DNA of 64,000 nt from Simonsiella sp051414845 (lineage in GTDB: Bacteria; Pseudomonadota; Gammaproteobacteria; Burkholderiales; Neisseriaceae), in the NCBI GenBank assembly GCA_051414845.1, contig CP183313.1, positions 1,178,001 to 1,242,000 of the forward strand. Reading direction: 5' to 3'. Both the position numbers and the translations under genes were made by a program. This document shows, in pieces, positions 9,061 through 18,606 of this stretch. Within the stretch, counting starts at the first letter, position 1, and each line of letters starts with the position of its first letter. The notes under the pieces were generated by a model. That model was not told the origin of the DNA and searched no databases. It saw only the letters and a program-made list of their open reading frames with translations.

Positions 9061-9096
9061 TGTAGGGTGGGCTCTGTCCACCAAATGACTGCAAGG
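9061..9096 (+). repeat. TAGGGTGGGCTCTGTCCACC-type repeat
   Basis: Matches in reverse orientation the sequence at 18541-18580, including the adjoining ATGACTGCAA. It abuts a DUS. An apparent upstream start of the Sel1 gene lies in this repeat and was rejected for that reason. Confidence 0.6.
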
Positions 9097-9135
9097 CTGC
9101 CTGAAAAACTTACCCAATCCAGCCAGAGACAATCC

Positions 9136-10149
9136 ATGAAACATCACTTGCCCGAACCCGAATACAAAGTCGTCCGCAAAAATCACGATAGTATTATTGG
9201 CTTGATTTTGCTCATTATTTTATTAGCATCAGGCATATATCTATACAACAAACCAAGCGATGAACCAAACAACCCAAGCAGCGCATTTACCTCCGTTTTC
9301 TCTGCTGAACCCGATAACACCATGCTCGCCAAAGCCCAACAAGGCGACAAAGAAGCCCAATATGCCGTCGGACGTTTTTACATGCGCCGCAACGATTGGG
9401 CAAACGCCATTGTATGGTATGAAAAATCCGCCGCCCAAGGCTACGGCAAAGCGTTTGCCAATTTAGGTGTCGCCTATGCCGAAGGATATTCTGTTGCCAA
9501 AAACTTAGACAAAGCCTGCGAATACTTTCAACAAGCGCACGCCATCATGAACGACCAAATCAGCGCGGCAAACTTAGCATTGTGTTACGACCAAGGCAAA
9601 AAAGACTACCAACAAGCCTTTGCTTTGTATATGAAATCCGCCAAAAGTGGCATGGTACAAGAACAACGCCTGCTCGGACAAATGTACGACCGCGGCGAAG
9701 GCACAGCCCAAAACCAAGAATTAGCCGTATACTGGTATCGCCAAGCCATCCTACAAAACGACGCACAAGCCCTATTTTTACTTGCCACCCAATATCTGTA
9801 TGACAAAGGCGTGCCACCACATGCCAACAACCGCAAAATCGCCTACATCCTTATGAAAGCCGCTCAAGCCAAGCGTACGGCCGACGATAAAGACTGGTTT
9901 GACCAACTCAAATTCGATGAACGCATGAACGATTTAGAGCGCACAATGAATGCCAAACAACAAATCGGCAAATGGATTTTAGAGCACAACTTACGCAACG
10001 AATCGCCTAAAAACATCTTGGCACGAATCGACAAATTTGCCCCCTATCGTGAACCCAATGTTGCCGAATTAGAACGGCAAACTGCCCAACAAACCGCTGC
10101 ATTGCAAGCCAATAGCGCAAGTGCTATTGCCGCCAGTTCAACCCAATAA
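9136..10149 (+). CDS. Sel1/TPR-repeat membrane-anchored protein
   Basis: A 337 aa protein with one N-terminal transmembrane segment (about residues 18-37, after a basic cytoplasmic tail). The rest lies outside the membrane and carries Sel1-like repeats (A..G...AQ..LG..Y..G patterns between about 75 and 230). A Gln/Ala-rich C-terminal tail follows. Sel1 proteins act as scaffolds for protein interactions; the partner is unknown. The longer frame beginning at 9067 runs through a dispersed repeat and a DUS, so the ATG at 9136 is preferred. Confidence 0.8.
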   Translation: MKHHLPEPEYKVVRKNHDSIIGLILLIILLASGIYLYNKPSDEPNNPSSAFTSVFSAEPDNTMLAKAQQGDKEAQYAVGRFYMRRNDWANAIVWYEKSAAQGYGKAFANLGVAYAEGYSVAKNLDKACEYFQQAHAIMNDQISAANLALCYDQGKKDYQQAFALYMKSAKSGMVQEQRLLGQMYDRGEGTAQNQELAVYWYRQAILQNDAQALFLLATQYLYDKGVPPHANNRKIAYILMKAAQAKRTADDKDWFDQLKFDERMNDLERTMNAKQQIGKWILEHNLRNESPKNILARIDKFAPYREPNVAELERQTAQQTAALQANSASAIAASSTQ

Positions 10150-10151
10150 AT

Positions 10152-10198
10152 AAAAAGGCTACCTGAAAACTTATCGCAAGTTTTCAGGTAGCCTTTTT
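10152..10198. terminator. Terminator built from an inverted pair of AGGCTACCTGAA
   Basis: A perfect 20-bp stem with an 8-base loop. The arms contain AGGCTACCTGAA and its complement, a DUS variant with a central TA that differs from the main dialect. A and T runs flank both sides, so it ends both the Sel1 gene and convergent recB. Confidence 0.85.
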
Positions 10199-10204
10199 AT
10201 CGCC

Positions 10205-13200
10205 CTACCCCAACCACGTCTCCAAATCTTCCATCGCAATATCCCATTGCCACACACCATGTTCGCTCATGCCGTCCAAACCACGTAAAAATAAGTAGCG
10301 CACGGCAATTGTTTTGGGCGAAACATGGCGCGATTTTAAATAACGTGCGGCGGCAATCGCGTAAATCAAGGCTTGTAAATAATAATAATGTTGCGCAATG
10401 GCATCATCCAAGGCGTCGCGATGATAAGCGGCGATGCTGTCACCTAAGTAATTGGATTTATAGTCAATAATTAAAGTCTCGCCTTGCGCCGTGTGCGCGA
10501 ATACATCGATAAAACCATTGATAAAACCGTTCACTTCATGAAACGTCAGCCGCTCACTGGCGCGGATAATCTGCTGGCTCAAACCCAAATGCGGCTGCGC
10601 AAACCAAGCGCGCAATTTTTCTACACTCAATGCTTGGCTGTGAAACACAAAACCCATTTCGTCCAACCGCTCGCTTTCAGGCAGCATGGCAAGATTGAGC
10701 TTGGGCAATAGTGGAGTTTGTACGGTATTGTGCGCGCATTGCAACACGATGTCCGCCCACTCTTCGGGTTTATAACCATATTGCTGCAATACTTTTTCGG
10801 CAAGTTCTCTCTGTTTTTCAGGCGATTGCTGTGGACGGAATCGCTCCAACAAACTATGCAAACACACGCCCGCTTGCGTGCCTGCTGGAAAATGCTCAAT
10901 GCCACGCGCGGTTGCTGCCACAGTTTCACGCGCGCTGTTTTGTTCAATCGGGTCAAGCTCGGGTAACAAATCCGCGCGTTCGGCTTCAATGGCGCGTTCG
11001 GTTTGGCGCGCTAAACCCGTGAAACTGGTGTGTTGTACAAATTGAAAATAACGCGGCGCAAATGTTCGCGCTTGATAAATAGCCGTTGATGGTTTCAGGC
11101 TGCCTGAAACGGCTTGAGCAGTGTTTTCAGGCAGCCTGAAACCACTTTCTAACACAAAATCAGTCTGTTGCTTATCTTGCGCAGCAATAAATTGTTGCCA
11201 TGCTGCCTGAAAACTGATTTTGCTGTCTTTGCGCCAATCCAATAAATAAGCAAACGCATGATGATAGGACTTGTCATATTGTCCCATATAAACAATCAGT
11301 TGTTCTTCAGCACGCGTCAGCGCGACATACCACAAGCGCAAATCTTCCGACAAAGCTTCTTGCGTACTCTTTTCGCTATCTTGTTCATTTAACTGCGTTT
11401 TATGTACTAATTCCGTTGCTTCGTCTTGATGAATAATGTGCCACTCGTCTTTGCTGTTGTCTTGCGACGCTTTAAACGCATAGGGGCAAAACACAATGGG
11501 ATACTGCAAGCCTTTGGAAGCGTGCATAGTAACAATTTTGACTAAATTTTCATCACTTTCTAGGCGCAACAAAGCGGCATTAGACGCACTTTTGCCCGCA
11601 TGAGCAGCCTGAATTTGCGCCCCCAGCCATTGTTGCAAACCGAGTGGATTTTGCGCTTCCTGGTCTTGAAACGCTAATAATTCAAGCAGTTGCTGAATAT
11701 TGGTTAGCGTGCGTTCACGCTGCTGTGCCAACAAACGCGCTTCTACTTGCTGGTTTTGCAATACAGATTGCAAGGCGGCATAAATACCATCGCGCTGCCA
11801 AATTGCCATCGCTTCGCTTGCCAAGTTTGTCCACGCTAAAATGGCATTATCATCTTGATTTAACGACAATAATTCAGACTCAGTAACATCAAATAAGCAG
11901 CCTGAAAGCACAAAATTGAGCAAAGATTGTTGCAAGGGATTCATTACAAAACCCATCAGCGCAAACACAGCCTGCGCTTCGGGTTCGGCAAAAATACTGT
12001 CTTGACTGAGCAACACGCTTTGCACGCCCTGCGCTTTGAGCGCGCGTTGCACCGTTGCGCCATCTTTACGCGCGCGCACCAAAACGGCAATTTGCTTGGC
12101 TTGAATATCTTGTGCAACACCTTGTTTATTGATGATTTTCTGCGCATTGGGCTGCAATAAAGCCGCAATTTCCGCTGCGCACCAAGCCGCCGCGCGTCGC
12201 CCTAAACTGTCCGAGGTTTCCTTTTCTTCTTCATTTAACCAGCGCACCACAAACGCATTTTTTTCAGGCTGCAAACGGCTTTGAGCGCGCGAAGCGACTA
12301 CTTTGGGATAATCAATTTCAGGCAGCGCAAACGGTTTTTCGCGATGAAACAACGCGCCAATGCTGTTAATCAATTTTGCATGGCTGCGATGGTTGGTATC
12401 CAAACTGTATCGCTGCGATTCAGGCGCATCGTGTGCTGCGTCCAAATAAGCGAAAATATCCGCACCGCGAAAGCTGTAAATTGCCTGTTTCGGGTCGCCG
12501 ACCAAAAACAAAGCCTTGCCGCCCTCGCGCTCCGCTGCTAGCCCAAAAGTTTGACGAAATACCTGATATTGCAAAGGGTCGGTATCTTGAAATTCGTCAA
12601 TCAACGCCGTATGCCATTGCGCCGACATCGCTGCCGCCAAAGCCTCACGATGTGCAGCGTCTTGTTGCAAAGCGTTGAACACGTCCAGCAACAAATCATC
12701 AAAACGTCTTTCAGGCTGCTCTTTTTTACGCGCCTCGTGGGCTTGGCGTAAATAATCAATAAAATCAAAGTTTAACGCAATCAAAGCTTCTTGTTCGGCT
12801 TGCACCACCGCTTGCGCTGCATGATAAACATCATCTAATTGCGCCACTTGCGCCACGAATTCAGGATTCAATTCCTTGTTTTTTAATTTCTTTTCTTGCA
12901 ACACATCGGCATTGAACGGCAAATAATCCACCGTTTCGCCTTGAAATTTACCATGCTGATTCAATGCGTTAAATAAATCTTGCGCGTTCAGGCTGCCTGA
13001 AAAACCATTCAATGCCGCAAAACGTTGGCGCAAACTTTCGTCTTTATAAAATGTGCTACTCAAATTCGGGTGCAACTGCCAAAAAGCTGCTTCAATTTCC
13101 GTTAATTTAGGCTGAACAAACGACCAAGCACGCGCCAAATCTTGTTGCAAACGCGCCAAATCTTCGCTGCGCTTTTCAGGCTGCCTGAATACCAGATATG

Positions 13201-13888
13201 GGCGCGATAAATAGTTATCCAATTGATTTAATTGTTTTTCAGGCGTTAAATTTTCATTAAATACCAACCCAGCGCGCGCCGTGTTGTGCACAATTTGTTC
13301 GCGCCAAAAATCTTGCGCGGCAATTAAGCGATACAGCGGACGCGACTCTTCATCGAGCTCAATTTGAAACGGCACTTGGCAATAAAAAGCAAAATCCTGC
13401 AATACGCGCTGACAAAAGCCATGAATGGTAAAAATTGCCGCGTGGTCAAAATCCGCAATCGCCGCTTTCAGACGCAATTCCAATCGCGCTTGGGCTTGTG
13501 CTGCTAATTCGCTATCTTGCGTCTCCGCGTTTTCAGGCAGCCTTTGGGCAAGCAAACGCATTTCTTTTTGCAAAGCTTTAATGAGCAGGCGAAACAAAAA
13601 ACCATCGCTGCATTCTTCGCGTAATCGTTTAGGTTTGCAAAGCGCATTCTCTGTGTTTAACAACGCCACCAAAGCCTCGTCCAAACGCGCCCGCAAACGG
13701 TTTTTCAATTCTGCCGTTGCCGCTTTAGTAAACGTCACGACCAAAATTTTATCCACGCCCATGTGCTCCAACACCACAAGACGCGTATAAAGCGCGGCAA
13801 TGTTCCAGGTTTTTCCCGTACCTGCCGAAGCTTCAATTAAATGTGTGCCCGAAAGTGGGAGCGTTAATGGATTGAGTTGCAAAGACAT
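10205..13888 (-). CDS. recB: Exodeoxyribonuclease V beta subunit
   Basis: RecB (1227 aa) is the 3'-5' helicase and nuclease of RecBCD, which processes double-strand ends and loads RecA. Walker A ASAGTGKT lies at residues 20-27. The UvrD-type motif II LIDEFQDTDPLQYQVF follows, then FLVGDPKQAIYSFRGAD, the motif VI-type LWYVALTRAEEQL, and the C-terminal nuclease motif IIDYKSN. RecD is at 56227-57897; recC is not in the window. Several DUS copies are translated in the gene, for instance at 11094-11145, where two lie 20 bases apart. Confidence 0.95.
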   Translation of the reverse strand: MSLQLNPLTLPLSGTHLIEASAGTGKTWNIAALYTRLVVLEHMGVDKILVVTFTKAATAELKNRLRARLDEALVALLNTENALCKPKRLREECSDGFLFRLLIKALQKEMRLLAQRLPENAETQDSELAAQAQARLELRLKAAIADFDHAAIFTIHGFCQRVLQDFAFYCQVPFQIELDEESRPLYRLIAAQDFWREQIVHNTARAGLVFNENLTPEKQLNQLDNYLSRPYLVFRQPEKRSEDLARLQQDLARAWSFVQPKLTEIEAAFWQLHPNLSSTFYKDESLRQRFAALNGFSGSLNAQDLFNALNQHGKFQGETVDYLPFNADVLQEKKLKNKELNPEFVAQVAQLDDVYHAAQAVVQAEQEALIALNFDFIDYLRQAHEARKKEQPERRFDDLLLDVFNALQQDAAHREALAAAMSAQWHTALIDEFQDTDPLQYQVFRQTFGLAAEREGGKALFLVGDPKQAIYSFRGADIFAYLDAAHDAPESQRYSLDTNHRSHAKLINSIGALFHREKPFALPEIDYPKVVASRAQSRLQPEKNAFVVRWLNEEEKETSDSLGRRAAAWCAAEIAALLQPNAQKIINKQGVAQDIQAKQIAVLVRARKDGATVQRALKAQGVQSVLLSQDSIFAEPEAQAVFALMGFVMNPLQQSLLNFVLSGCLFDVTESELLSLNQDDNAILAWTNLASEAMAIWQRDGIYAALQSVLQNQQVEARLLAQQRERTLTNIQQLLELLAFQDQEAQNPLGLQQWLGAQIQAAHAGKSASNAALLRLESDENLVKIVTMHASKGLQYPIVFCPYAFKASQDNSKDEWHIIHQDEATELVHKTQLNEQDSEKSTQEALSEDLRLWYVALTRAEEQLIVYMGQYDKSYHHAFAYLLDWRKDSKISFQAAWQQFIAAQDKQQTDFVLESGFRLPENTAQAVSGSLKPSTAIYQARTFAPRYFQFVQHTSFTGLARQTERAIEAERADLLPELDPIEQNSARETVAATARGIEHFPAGTQAGVCLHSLLERFRPQQSPEKQRELAEKVLQQYGYKPEEWADIVLQCAHNTVQTPLLPKLNLAMLPESERLDEMGFVFHSQALSVEKLRAWFAQPHLGLSQQIIRASERLTFHEVNGFINGFIDVFAHTAQGETLIIDYKSNYLGDSIAAYHRDALDDAIAQHYYYLQALIYAIAAARYLKSRHVSPKTIAVRYLFLRGLDGMSEHGVWQWDIAMEDLETWLG

Positions 13889-14199
13889 GATGGCTGCCTG
13901 AAAAGAAAAAAGGCGATTTTACGGTAATTTAGATTTTCAGGCAGCCTGAAAAATAACGATTGTTGTAGTCTGTGTACGGTACTCACGCACGTTTATTTGG
14001 ATAAACTCACGCGTGCGTGGCTTACGCCACACACGCTACGCACAATTCTTGTGACCTGAAAGGCAGCTTGAAATCAATGAACACTTTTCAGGCTGCCTGT
14101 ATTCCTATTAAGAAAAACTGTTTCGCCAATTTAGCACTTTTCACGAAAAACAAATGTATTTATCATGCGCGCACTTTCATTCACACAACGAGAACACTT
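13889..14199. other. Intergenic region between divergent recB and nitroreductase
   Basis: It holds three DUS copies or partial copies (13901-13951, 14083-14099) and a short GC-rich patch with CACGCGTGCGTGG-type inverted repeats (13980-14043). An AT-rich stretch before the nitroreductase start probably carries its promoter. An in-frame upstream ORF extension (from 14017) covers this region but looks non-coding. Confidence 0.6.
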
Positions 14200-14805
14200 A
14201 TGTCTGTACAAACTTTGCAAAAAATCGCTGAAGCTCGTCGCTCCGTTTATGTGTTAAACAAGCAATTACCGATTAGTAATCAAGAAATTAGCCAAATCGT
14301 AGAACACGCTGTGAAACACACGCCTTCGGCATTTAATTCACAATCTACACGTGTTGTGGTGTTATTCGGCGCTGAACACGAAAAATTATGGGACATCGCG
14401 ATTCATGAATTGAGCCACATCGTGCCAACGCAATCGTTTGAAATCACCAAAAACAAACTTAATTTATTCAAAGCCGCCGCGGGCAGCGTGCTGTTTTTTG
14501 AAGACCAAAATGTGATTCAAGGCTTGCAACAAAACATTCCAGCTTATGCCGCGCAATTTCCCGTGTGGGCAGACCATGCCAATGCGATGATGCAATACGC
14601 AATTTGGACAACTTTAACCGCCGCGAACGTAGGCGCAAATTTGCAACACTACAATCCCGTGATTGATGCCGAAGTAGCGAAAGCATGGAACATTCCTGCC
14701 AACTGGACTTTGCGCGCACAATTAGTGTTTGGTGGCATTGAACAAGCAGGGGGCGAAAAAGAATTTGCTGATGTGGCAAGCCGTATTCAGGTTTATGGAT
14801 TGTAA
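14200..14805 (+). CDS. Nitroreductase family oxidoreductase
   Basis: A 201 aa flavoprotein of the NADH/NAD(P)H nitroreductase family. It starts MSVQTLQKIAEARRSVYVLN and has the FMN-contacting ARRS, the segment HTPSAFNSQSTRVV (about 40-53), a middle FFED..VIQ, and the C-terminal LVFGGIEQAGGEKE. The YdgI/YodC-like subgroup fits best. It reduces quinones or nitro-compounds with FMN in the cytoplasm; the physiological substrate is unknown. The ATG at 14200 is preferred over a 61-codon upstream extension that reads through a DUS and has no family similarity. Confidence 0.85.
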   Translation: MSVQTLQKIAEARRSVYVLNKQLPISNQEISQIVEHAVKHTPSAFNSQSTRVVVLFGAEHEKLWDIAIHELSHIVPTQSFEITKNKLNLFKAAAGSVLFFEDQNVIQGLQQNIPAYAAQFPVWADHANAMMQYAIWTTLTAANVGANLQHYNPVIDAEVAKAWNIPANWTLRAQLVFGGIEQAGGEKEFADVASRIQVYGL

Positions 14806-14854
14806 TTGTAATTGAACTTGAATTTAAAATAAAAACCAAAACACACACACAACA

Positions 14855-14883
14855 AAAACAGCCCACTTTGCGTGGGCTGTTTT
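14855..14883. terminator. Intrinsic terminator
   Basis: A 12-bp stem AAAACAGCCCAC / GTGGGCTGTTTT with a 5-base loop and trailing T run, between the convergent nitroreductase and mtnN genes. Confidence 0.85.
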
Positions 14884-14901
14884 ATTTTTTCTTAATTTTA
14901 A

Positions 14902-15612
14902 TTAAGCAAAAATTTTGATTAAATTCAAGACCATCTGCGCTGAATGCTGCGCTGCGGTTTGCAAAAACTCATCAAAGCTAACTTTAGCTTCTTCTTGCGC
15001 GCTATCGGAAATGGCGCGGATAATCACAAATGGTTTTTCAAACTGATGGCAAGTTTGCGCAATCGCCGCTGCTTCCATTTCAACTGCCTGCACATCTGGA
15101 AAATGTCTCACAATGTGGCGACGATAGACTTCGCTGTGTATAAAACAATCGCCGCTCACAATTAAACCCTGTACCACCCGCGCGTTATTAAAGGCTTTAG
15201 CAGAATAAGCCGCAGCCTCAACCAAATCGCTATCAGCAGTAAATCTTGCTGGCATTTGTGGCACTTGACCATGGACATAACCAAATGGCGTTACATCCAC
15301 ATCATGGTGCGCAACTTCAACACCAATCACCACATCACCTACGCGCAAACTCGGGCCAATCCCACCTGCGCTGCCTGTATTAATCACATAATCAGGCGAA
15401 AAATGTTCTAAAACCAGAGTCGTCGCAATCGCAGCATTGACCTTACCAATCCCGCTTAAACTTAACGCAATATCTGCGCCGCCAATTCGACCAGTATAAA
15501 CCACAAATTTTTTACCAAAATAATGTGTTTGCAAGTGTTCCAATTGTTTTTTCAAACATTCAATTTCAGCTTCCATCGCGCCAATAATGGCAATTACTTT
15601 ACGGCTGTTCAT
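14902..15612 (-). CDS. mtnN: 5'-methylthioadenosine/S-adenosylhomocysteine nucleosidase
   Basis: MtnN (Pfs, 236 aa) hydrolyses S-adenosylhomocysteine to S-ribosylhomocysteine and adenine, and also methylthioadenosine. The family pattern is clear: IGAMEAEIE with E14, SGIGKVNAA, NTGSAGG, the substrate-binding VEMEAAAIAQ, and the catalytic Asp in AISDSA. Its ATG directly follows the luxS stop (TAA then ATG with no gap), so both enzymes, which act in sequence, are made from one transcript. Confidence 0.96.
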   Translation of the reverse strand: MNSRKVIAIIGAMEAEIECLKKQLEHLQTHYFGKKFVVYTGRIGGADIALSLSGIGKVNAAIATTLVLEHFSPDYVINTGSAGGIGPSLRVGDVVIGVEVAHHDVDVTPFGYVHGQVPQMPARFTADSDLVEAAAYSAKAFNNARVVQGLIVSGDCFIHSEVYRRHIVRHFPDVQAVEMEAAAIAQTCHQFEKPFVIIRAISDSAQEEAKVSFDEFLQTAAQHSAQMVLNLIKIFA

Positions 15613-16092
15613 TTACGCAAATACCTCTTCCCACTCTTGACGTTTATCCAACAAATACTGCGCAATTTTCTGCGCACCTTCCAAGCTATGGCTTACCGCC
15701 CAACCGCATTGCACTACATTACACGCTGGCACTTCGGTTGCCACCAGCACATCTTTCAATGTATTTTCAATCAGTTGCAACGCGTCTTGGTATTCTGGCA
15801 TATTGAGCAACGTTACATAAAAACCTGTTTGACAACCCATCGGGCTGATGTCCACAATTTTATCCGAATGATTGCGCGACAATTCCGCCATCAAATGCTC
15901 CAATGAATGCAACGACGGCATTTCCATGTGGTCTTGATTGGGCTGGCACACACGCAAATCGTATTTGTAAATCACGTCGCCATGGTCGCCATCGGTTACG
16001 CACGCCAAGCGTACATATGGGGCTTTAACTTTGGTGTGGTCAAGGTTAAAGCTTTCCACATTCATTTTTTTCTCAGAAGTAATTTCGCTCAT
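15613..16092 (-). CDS. luxS: S-ribosylhomocysteine lyase
   Basis: LuxS (159 aa) splits S-ribosylhomocysteine into homocysteine and DPD, the precursor of autoinducer 2. The metal ligands H62 and H66 in HSLEH and C129 in QCGW are present, as is catalytic C87 in MGCQTG. It is the first gene of the luxS-mtnN pair. The upstream region contains a DUS and AT-rich sequence that probably holds the promoter. Confidence 0.97.
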   Translation of the reverse strand: MSEITSEKKMNVESFNLDHTKVKAPYVRLACVTDGDHGDVIYKYDLRVCQPNQDHMEMPSLHSLEHLMAELSRNHSDKIVDISPMGCQTGFYVTLLNMPEYQDALQLIENTLKDVLVATEVPACNVVQCGWAVSHSLEGAQKIAQYLLDKRQEWEEVFA

Positions 16093-16282
16093 GATGTCTT
16101 TCTGTTTTAAAATAAAAATTTTCAGGCAGCCTGAAAGCTTGCCGTCCGATTACAGTTGTTCAAAACCACATGAAATATAACCATCCATTCTTAGACTATC
16201 TTATGTGCATTTCAAACAGCTATTCTTGCATGAAGGACAGAGTCAAACCCTGTCCTTTAAAGTTGCTTCAGGCAGCCTGAAA

Positions 16283-16768
16283 TTATTTCACCAATTTCCC
16301 ATTACGGAAATTTTGCTGCTGCATGATATTGCCATTAATCGCATAAACCGTCAGCGCGCCATTATTCGGGTGCGTACGGAACACAAACAATTGCTCACGC
16401 GTTAATGTCATCGGGTCGGTGCGTTTCTCCCCAGTATCATAAAAATCCTGCACCAAAAAATCATCACCCTGCTTTGCCAACAATTGACGCGAAAAACCGC
16501 CTTTAACCGCACTATTACTGGTTTGACCATGTGTGTCAAAATAAGTGATGATTTTTTGCTCAATCACATGAATGCCACCCGTTTGCTGTGTTGGCGTTGT
16601 ATCGCGCCCAATCGGAATATTGATACTGGTACCCAAGCCCACATGATTGCCAATCATGCCACCCAAGCCCACGCCCAGCGACACGCCGCTGCCATTCACG
16701 CCTACACCAGAACACGCGCTTAACAAAACTGCCGCCACAACAGGCGCAAGGTAACGATTTTTCAACAT
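16283..16768 (-). CDS. Small glycine-rich lipoprotein
   Basis: A 161 aa lipoprotein with lipobox LSAC (C19), then a glycine-rich segment (GVGVNGSGVSLGVGLGG) that might insert into or lie along a membrane. A polar C-terminal half ends in GKLVK. I do not recognise a named family. It lies downstream of pyrF in the opposite orientation to luxS's promoter region, with DUS copies on both sides. Confidence 0.75.
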   Translation of the reverse strand: MLKNRYLAPVVAAVLLSACSGVGVNGSGVSLGVGLGGMIGNHVGLGTSINIPIGRDTTPTQQTGGIHVIEQKIITYFDTHGQTSNSAVKGGFSRQLLAKQGDDFLVQDFYDTGEKRTDPMTLTREQLFVFRTHPNNGALTVYAINGNIMQQQNFRNGKLVK

Positions 16769-16853
16769 AATAAAGTCCTTTAAAATTTTTCAGGCAGCCT
16801 GAAAACATCAACACAGCCATCAACAAGCAAAAACCATGCAATTTCGCTAAAAA

Positions 16854-17603
16854 TTAAGCCAAAGCCAAACGCTCCGCCATCGCATTGATTTCGCGCAACA
16901 CCGCCACAGGGTCAGCCGCTTGCGTAATCGGACGTCCCATCACCAAATAGCTAGAACCCGCGATTAAAGCCTCCTCAGGCGTCATAATGCGGCGTTGGTC
17001 ATCGCTATTGTTTGCCGTATCCAAACGAATGCCTGGTGTAACCAACAAAAATTCCTGCCCCAAATTTGCGCGCAACAAAGCCGATTCCTGCGCCGAACAC
17101 ACCACACCATCCAAGCCACTGCTTTGCGCCAACTTCGCCCATTGCAAAACCAAATCTTGCGCGGCTGCCTGAAAACCAATTTCCGTCAAATCCTCTTGGC
17201 TCATGCTCGTTAAAACGGTTACGCCAATCAAATATGGCTTATGCGATGAATTGGCAACCGCATCCGCCGCCGCTTCCATCATACGACGACCGCCCGAAAC
17301 GTGCATATCCACGAGCCACACGCCCATTTCCGCCGCCACTTTACACGCCTGCGCCACCGTATTGGGAATATCGTGATACTTCAAATCCAAAAACAGCTTA
17401 AAGCCTTGATTAATCAACTTCTCTGCCAAAGAACGCCCCGTCGCTGTGAACAATTCCTTGCCAATTTTCAACTGGCACAAACTCGGGTCAAGCTGGCGCA
17501 CAAATTGCAAAGTATCCAACTCATTAGCAAAATCCAACGCCACAATTACAGGCGTTTTCGCCATCTCACTCGGTAAAACAGCATCACAAATCAAAGGGTT
17601 CAT
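16854..17603 (-). CDS. pyrF: Orotidine 5'-phosphate decarboxylase
   Basis: PyrF (249 aa) makes UMP from OMP, the last step of pyrimidine synthesis. The catalytic DLKYHD tetrad region is at residues 73-78. VALDF, KIGKELF, GVTVLTS and the C-terminal phosphate-binding GRPITQA are present. It starts MNPLICDAVLPSE, as in Neisseria PyrF, so the first ATG was kept. DUS copies flank both ends. Confidence 0.95.
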   Translation of the reverse strand: MNPLICDAVLPSEMAKTPVIVALDFANELDTLQFVRQLDPSLCQLKIGKELFTATGRSLAEKLINQGFKLFLDLKYHDIPNTVAQACKVAAEMGVWLVDMHVSGGRRMMEAAADAVANSSHKPYLIGVTVLTSMSQEDLTEIGFQAAAQDLVLQWAKLAQSSGLDGVVCSAQESALLRANLGQEFLLVTPGIRLDTANNSDDQRRIMTPEEALIAGSSYLVMGRPITQAADPVAVLREINAMAERLALA

Positions 17604-17712
17604 AGCAGGCTGCCTGAAAAATAAAAAACGCGCGGATTATAACAGCTTTCAGGCAGCCATTCAGTATAAACACTCAATGCAGCCTAAAAATGTCAGAATC
17701 AACCCCAAAACA

Positions 17713-18243
17713 TTACAAACCATTCAATTTCAACCATTTTTCCACATCCGCTATCGACATACCGCCATTTTCTTCCTGCCCCAGCTTGTTCACCAATTTA
17801 CCCTTGCTGTATTTTGCCAAAGTCGGCGTCCCCATCAAGCCATATTGTTGCTTAAACGCCGTCCAAGCCACCTTATCCTGCTGCAAAAAATGCACGTTCA
17901 CAAAATACAACTTGCCGTTCAACCCGTGCGCCGCAATCACGCGCTTAAACAAAGGCTCAAACGCCTGACAATCGCCGCAACTCGGTCGCCCAATATACGC
18001 ATAAAACGTCTCGCCACGCGCCACTTTCGCCTTAAAACTCTCCACCGTCAAACTATCCAAGTGAAAATACATATCCGTATAGGTCTTTTCCAATTGCTCC
18101 GTTTGCTGCGCCGCCAAAGGCGCCGTCGTTTGCGCCTCAGTAACTTTCGTCTGCAATTCCTGCACCTGCGCCTGATTAGACGATTGCGCACAAGCCGTCA
18201 AACCCAGAACTAAAGCCATTAAAACTGCTAAATTCATTTTCAT
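17713..18243 (-). CDS. Thioredoxin-like lipoprotein
   Basis: A 176 aa lipoprotein (lipobox LTAC, C18) with a short coiled-coil-like segment (about 22-55) and then a thioredoxin fold containing C89-G-D-C92. The cis-proline region is GTPTLAKY. The PSCGDC context resembles bacteriocin-transport-accessory / PedC-like thioredoxins. It probably reduces or exchanges disulphides in the periplasm. The start at 18243 is supported by AGAAAGG about 8 bases upstream; an upstream ATG would add 18 charged residues before the signal peptide. Confidence 0.82.
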   Translation of the reverse strand: MKMNLAVLMALVLGLTACAQSSNQAQVQELQTKVTEAQTTAPLAAQQTEQLEKTYTDMYFHLDSLTVESFKAKVARGETFYAYIGRPSCGDCQAFEPLFKRVIAAHGLNGKLYFVNVHFLQQDKVAWTAFKQQYGLMGTPTLAKYSKGKLVNKLGQEENGGMSIADVEKWLKLNGL

Positions 18244-18363
18244 ATTCAAGCCTTTCTTGATTAAATCAACGCGCCGATTATAAGTTGCCACACACAAAAA
18301 ACCTTGATTTCATACAAATAAACACAGCAAATTTTCAGACAGCCTGAAACTAGCAACTTCGTC

Positions 18364-18459
18364 ATTCCCGCGCAGGTGGGAATCCATCGTCAATATTCAC
18401 AAGCCTTTGATAAAAAAAGAAACTAAAAATTGAAGTTGGATTCCCGTCTACGCAGGAAT
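18364..18459. mobile_element. dRS3-like inverted-repeat element (96 bp)
   Basis: The outer repeats ATTCCCGCGCAGGTGGGAAT (18364-18383) and ATTCCCGTCTACGCAGGAAT (18440-18459) match the dRS3 pattern ATTCCC-N8-GGGAAT; the right one is imperfect. They bracket 56 AT-rich bases, like a minimal neisserial intergenic mosaic unit. Confidence 0.7.
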
Positions 18460-18606
18460 GACGATGGATTGAACGTTTCAGAGTTTTGCAAAGGTTTCAG
18501 CCCGCTATTTTTCATCACATCAGCATTTTAATTTTGCTTGCAGTCATTCGGTGAGCAGAGCCCACACCCTACGAAATGTGCGCTTTTTGTCTTGTACCAC
18601 ATATAA

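Noticed and set aside
14017..14199. N-terminal extension of the nitroreductase
   Set aside because: The extra 61 codons read through a DUS and repeat-like sequence, while family similarity starts at the ATG at 14200.
17446..18213. 255-codon open frame on the plus strand
   Set aside because: It lies antisense to pyrF and the thioredoxin-like lipoprotein, is Arg/His/Gln-rich without any domain, and has no ribosome site. It is a shadow frame.
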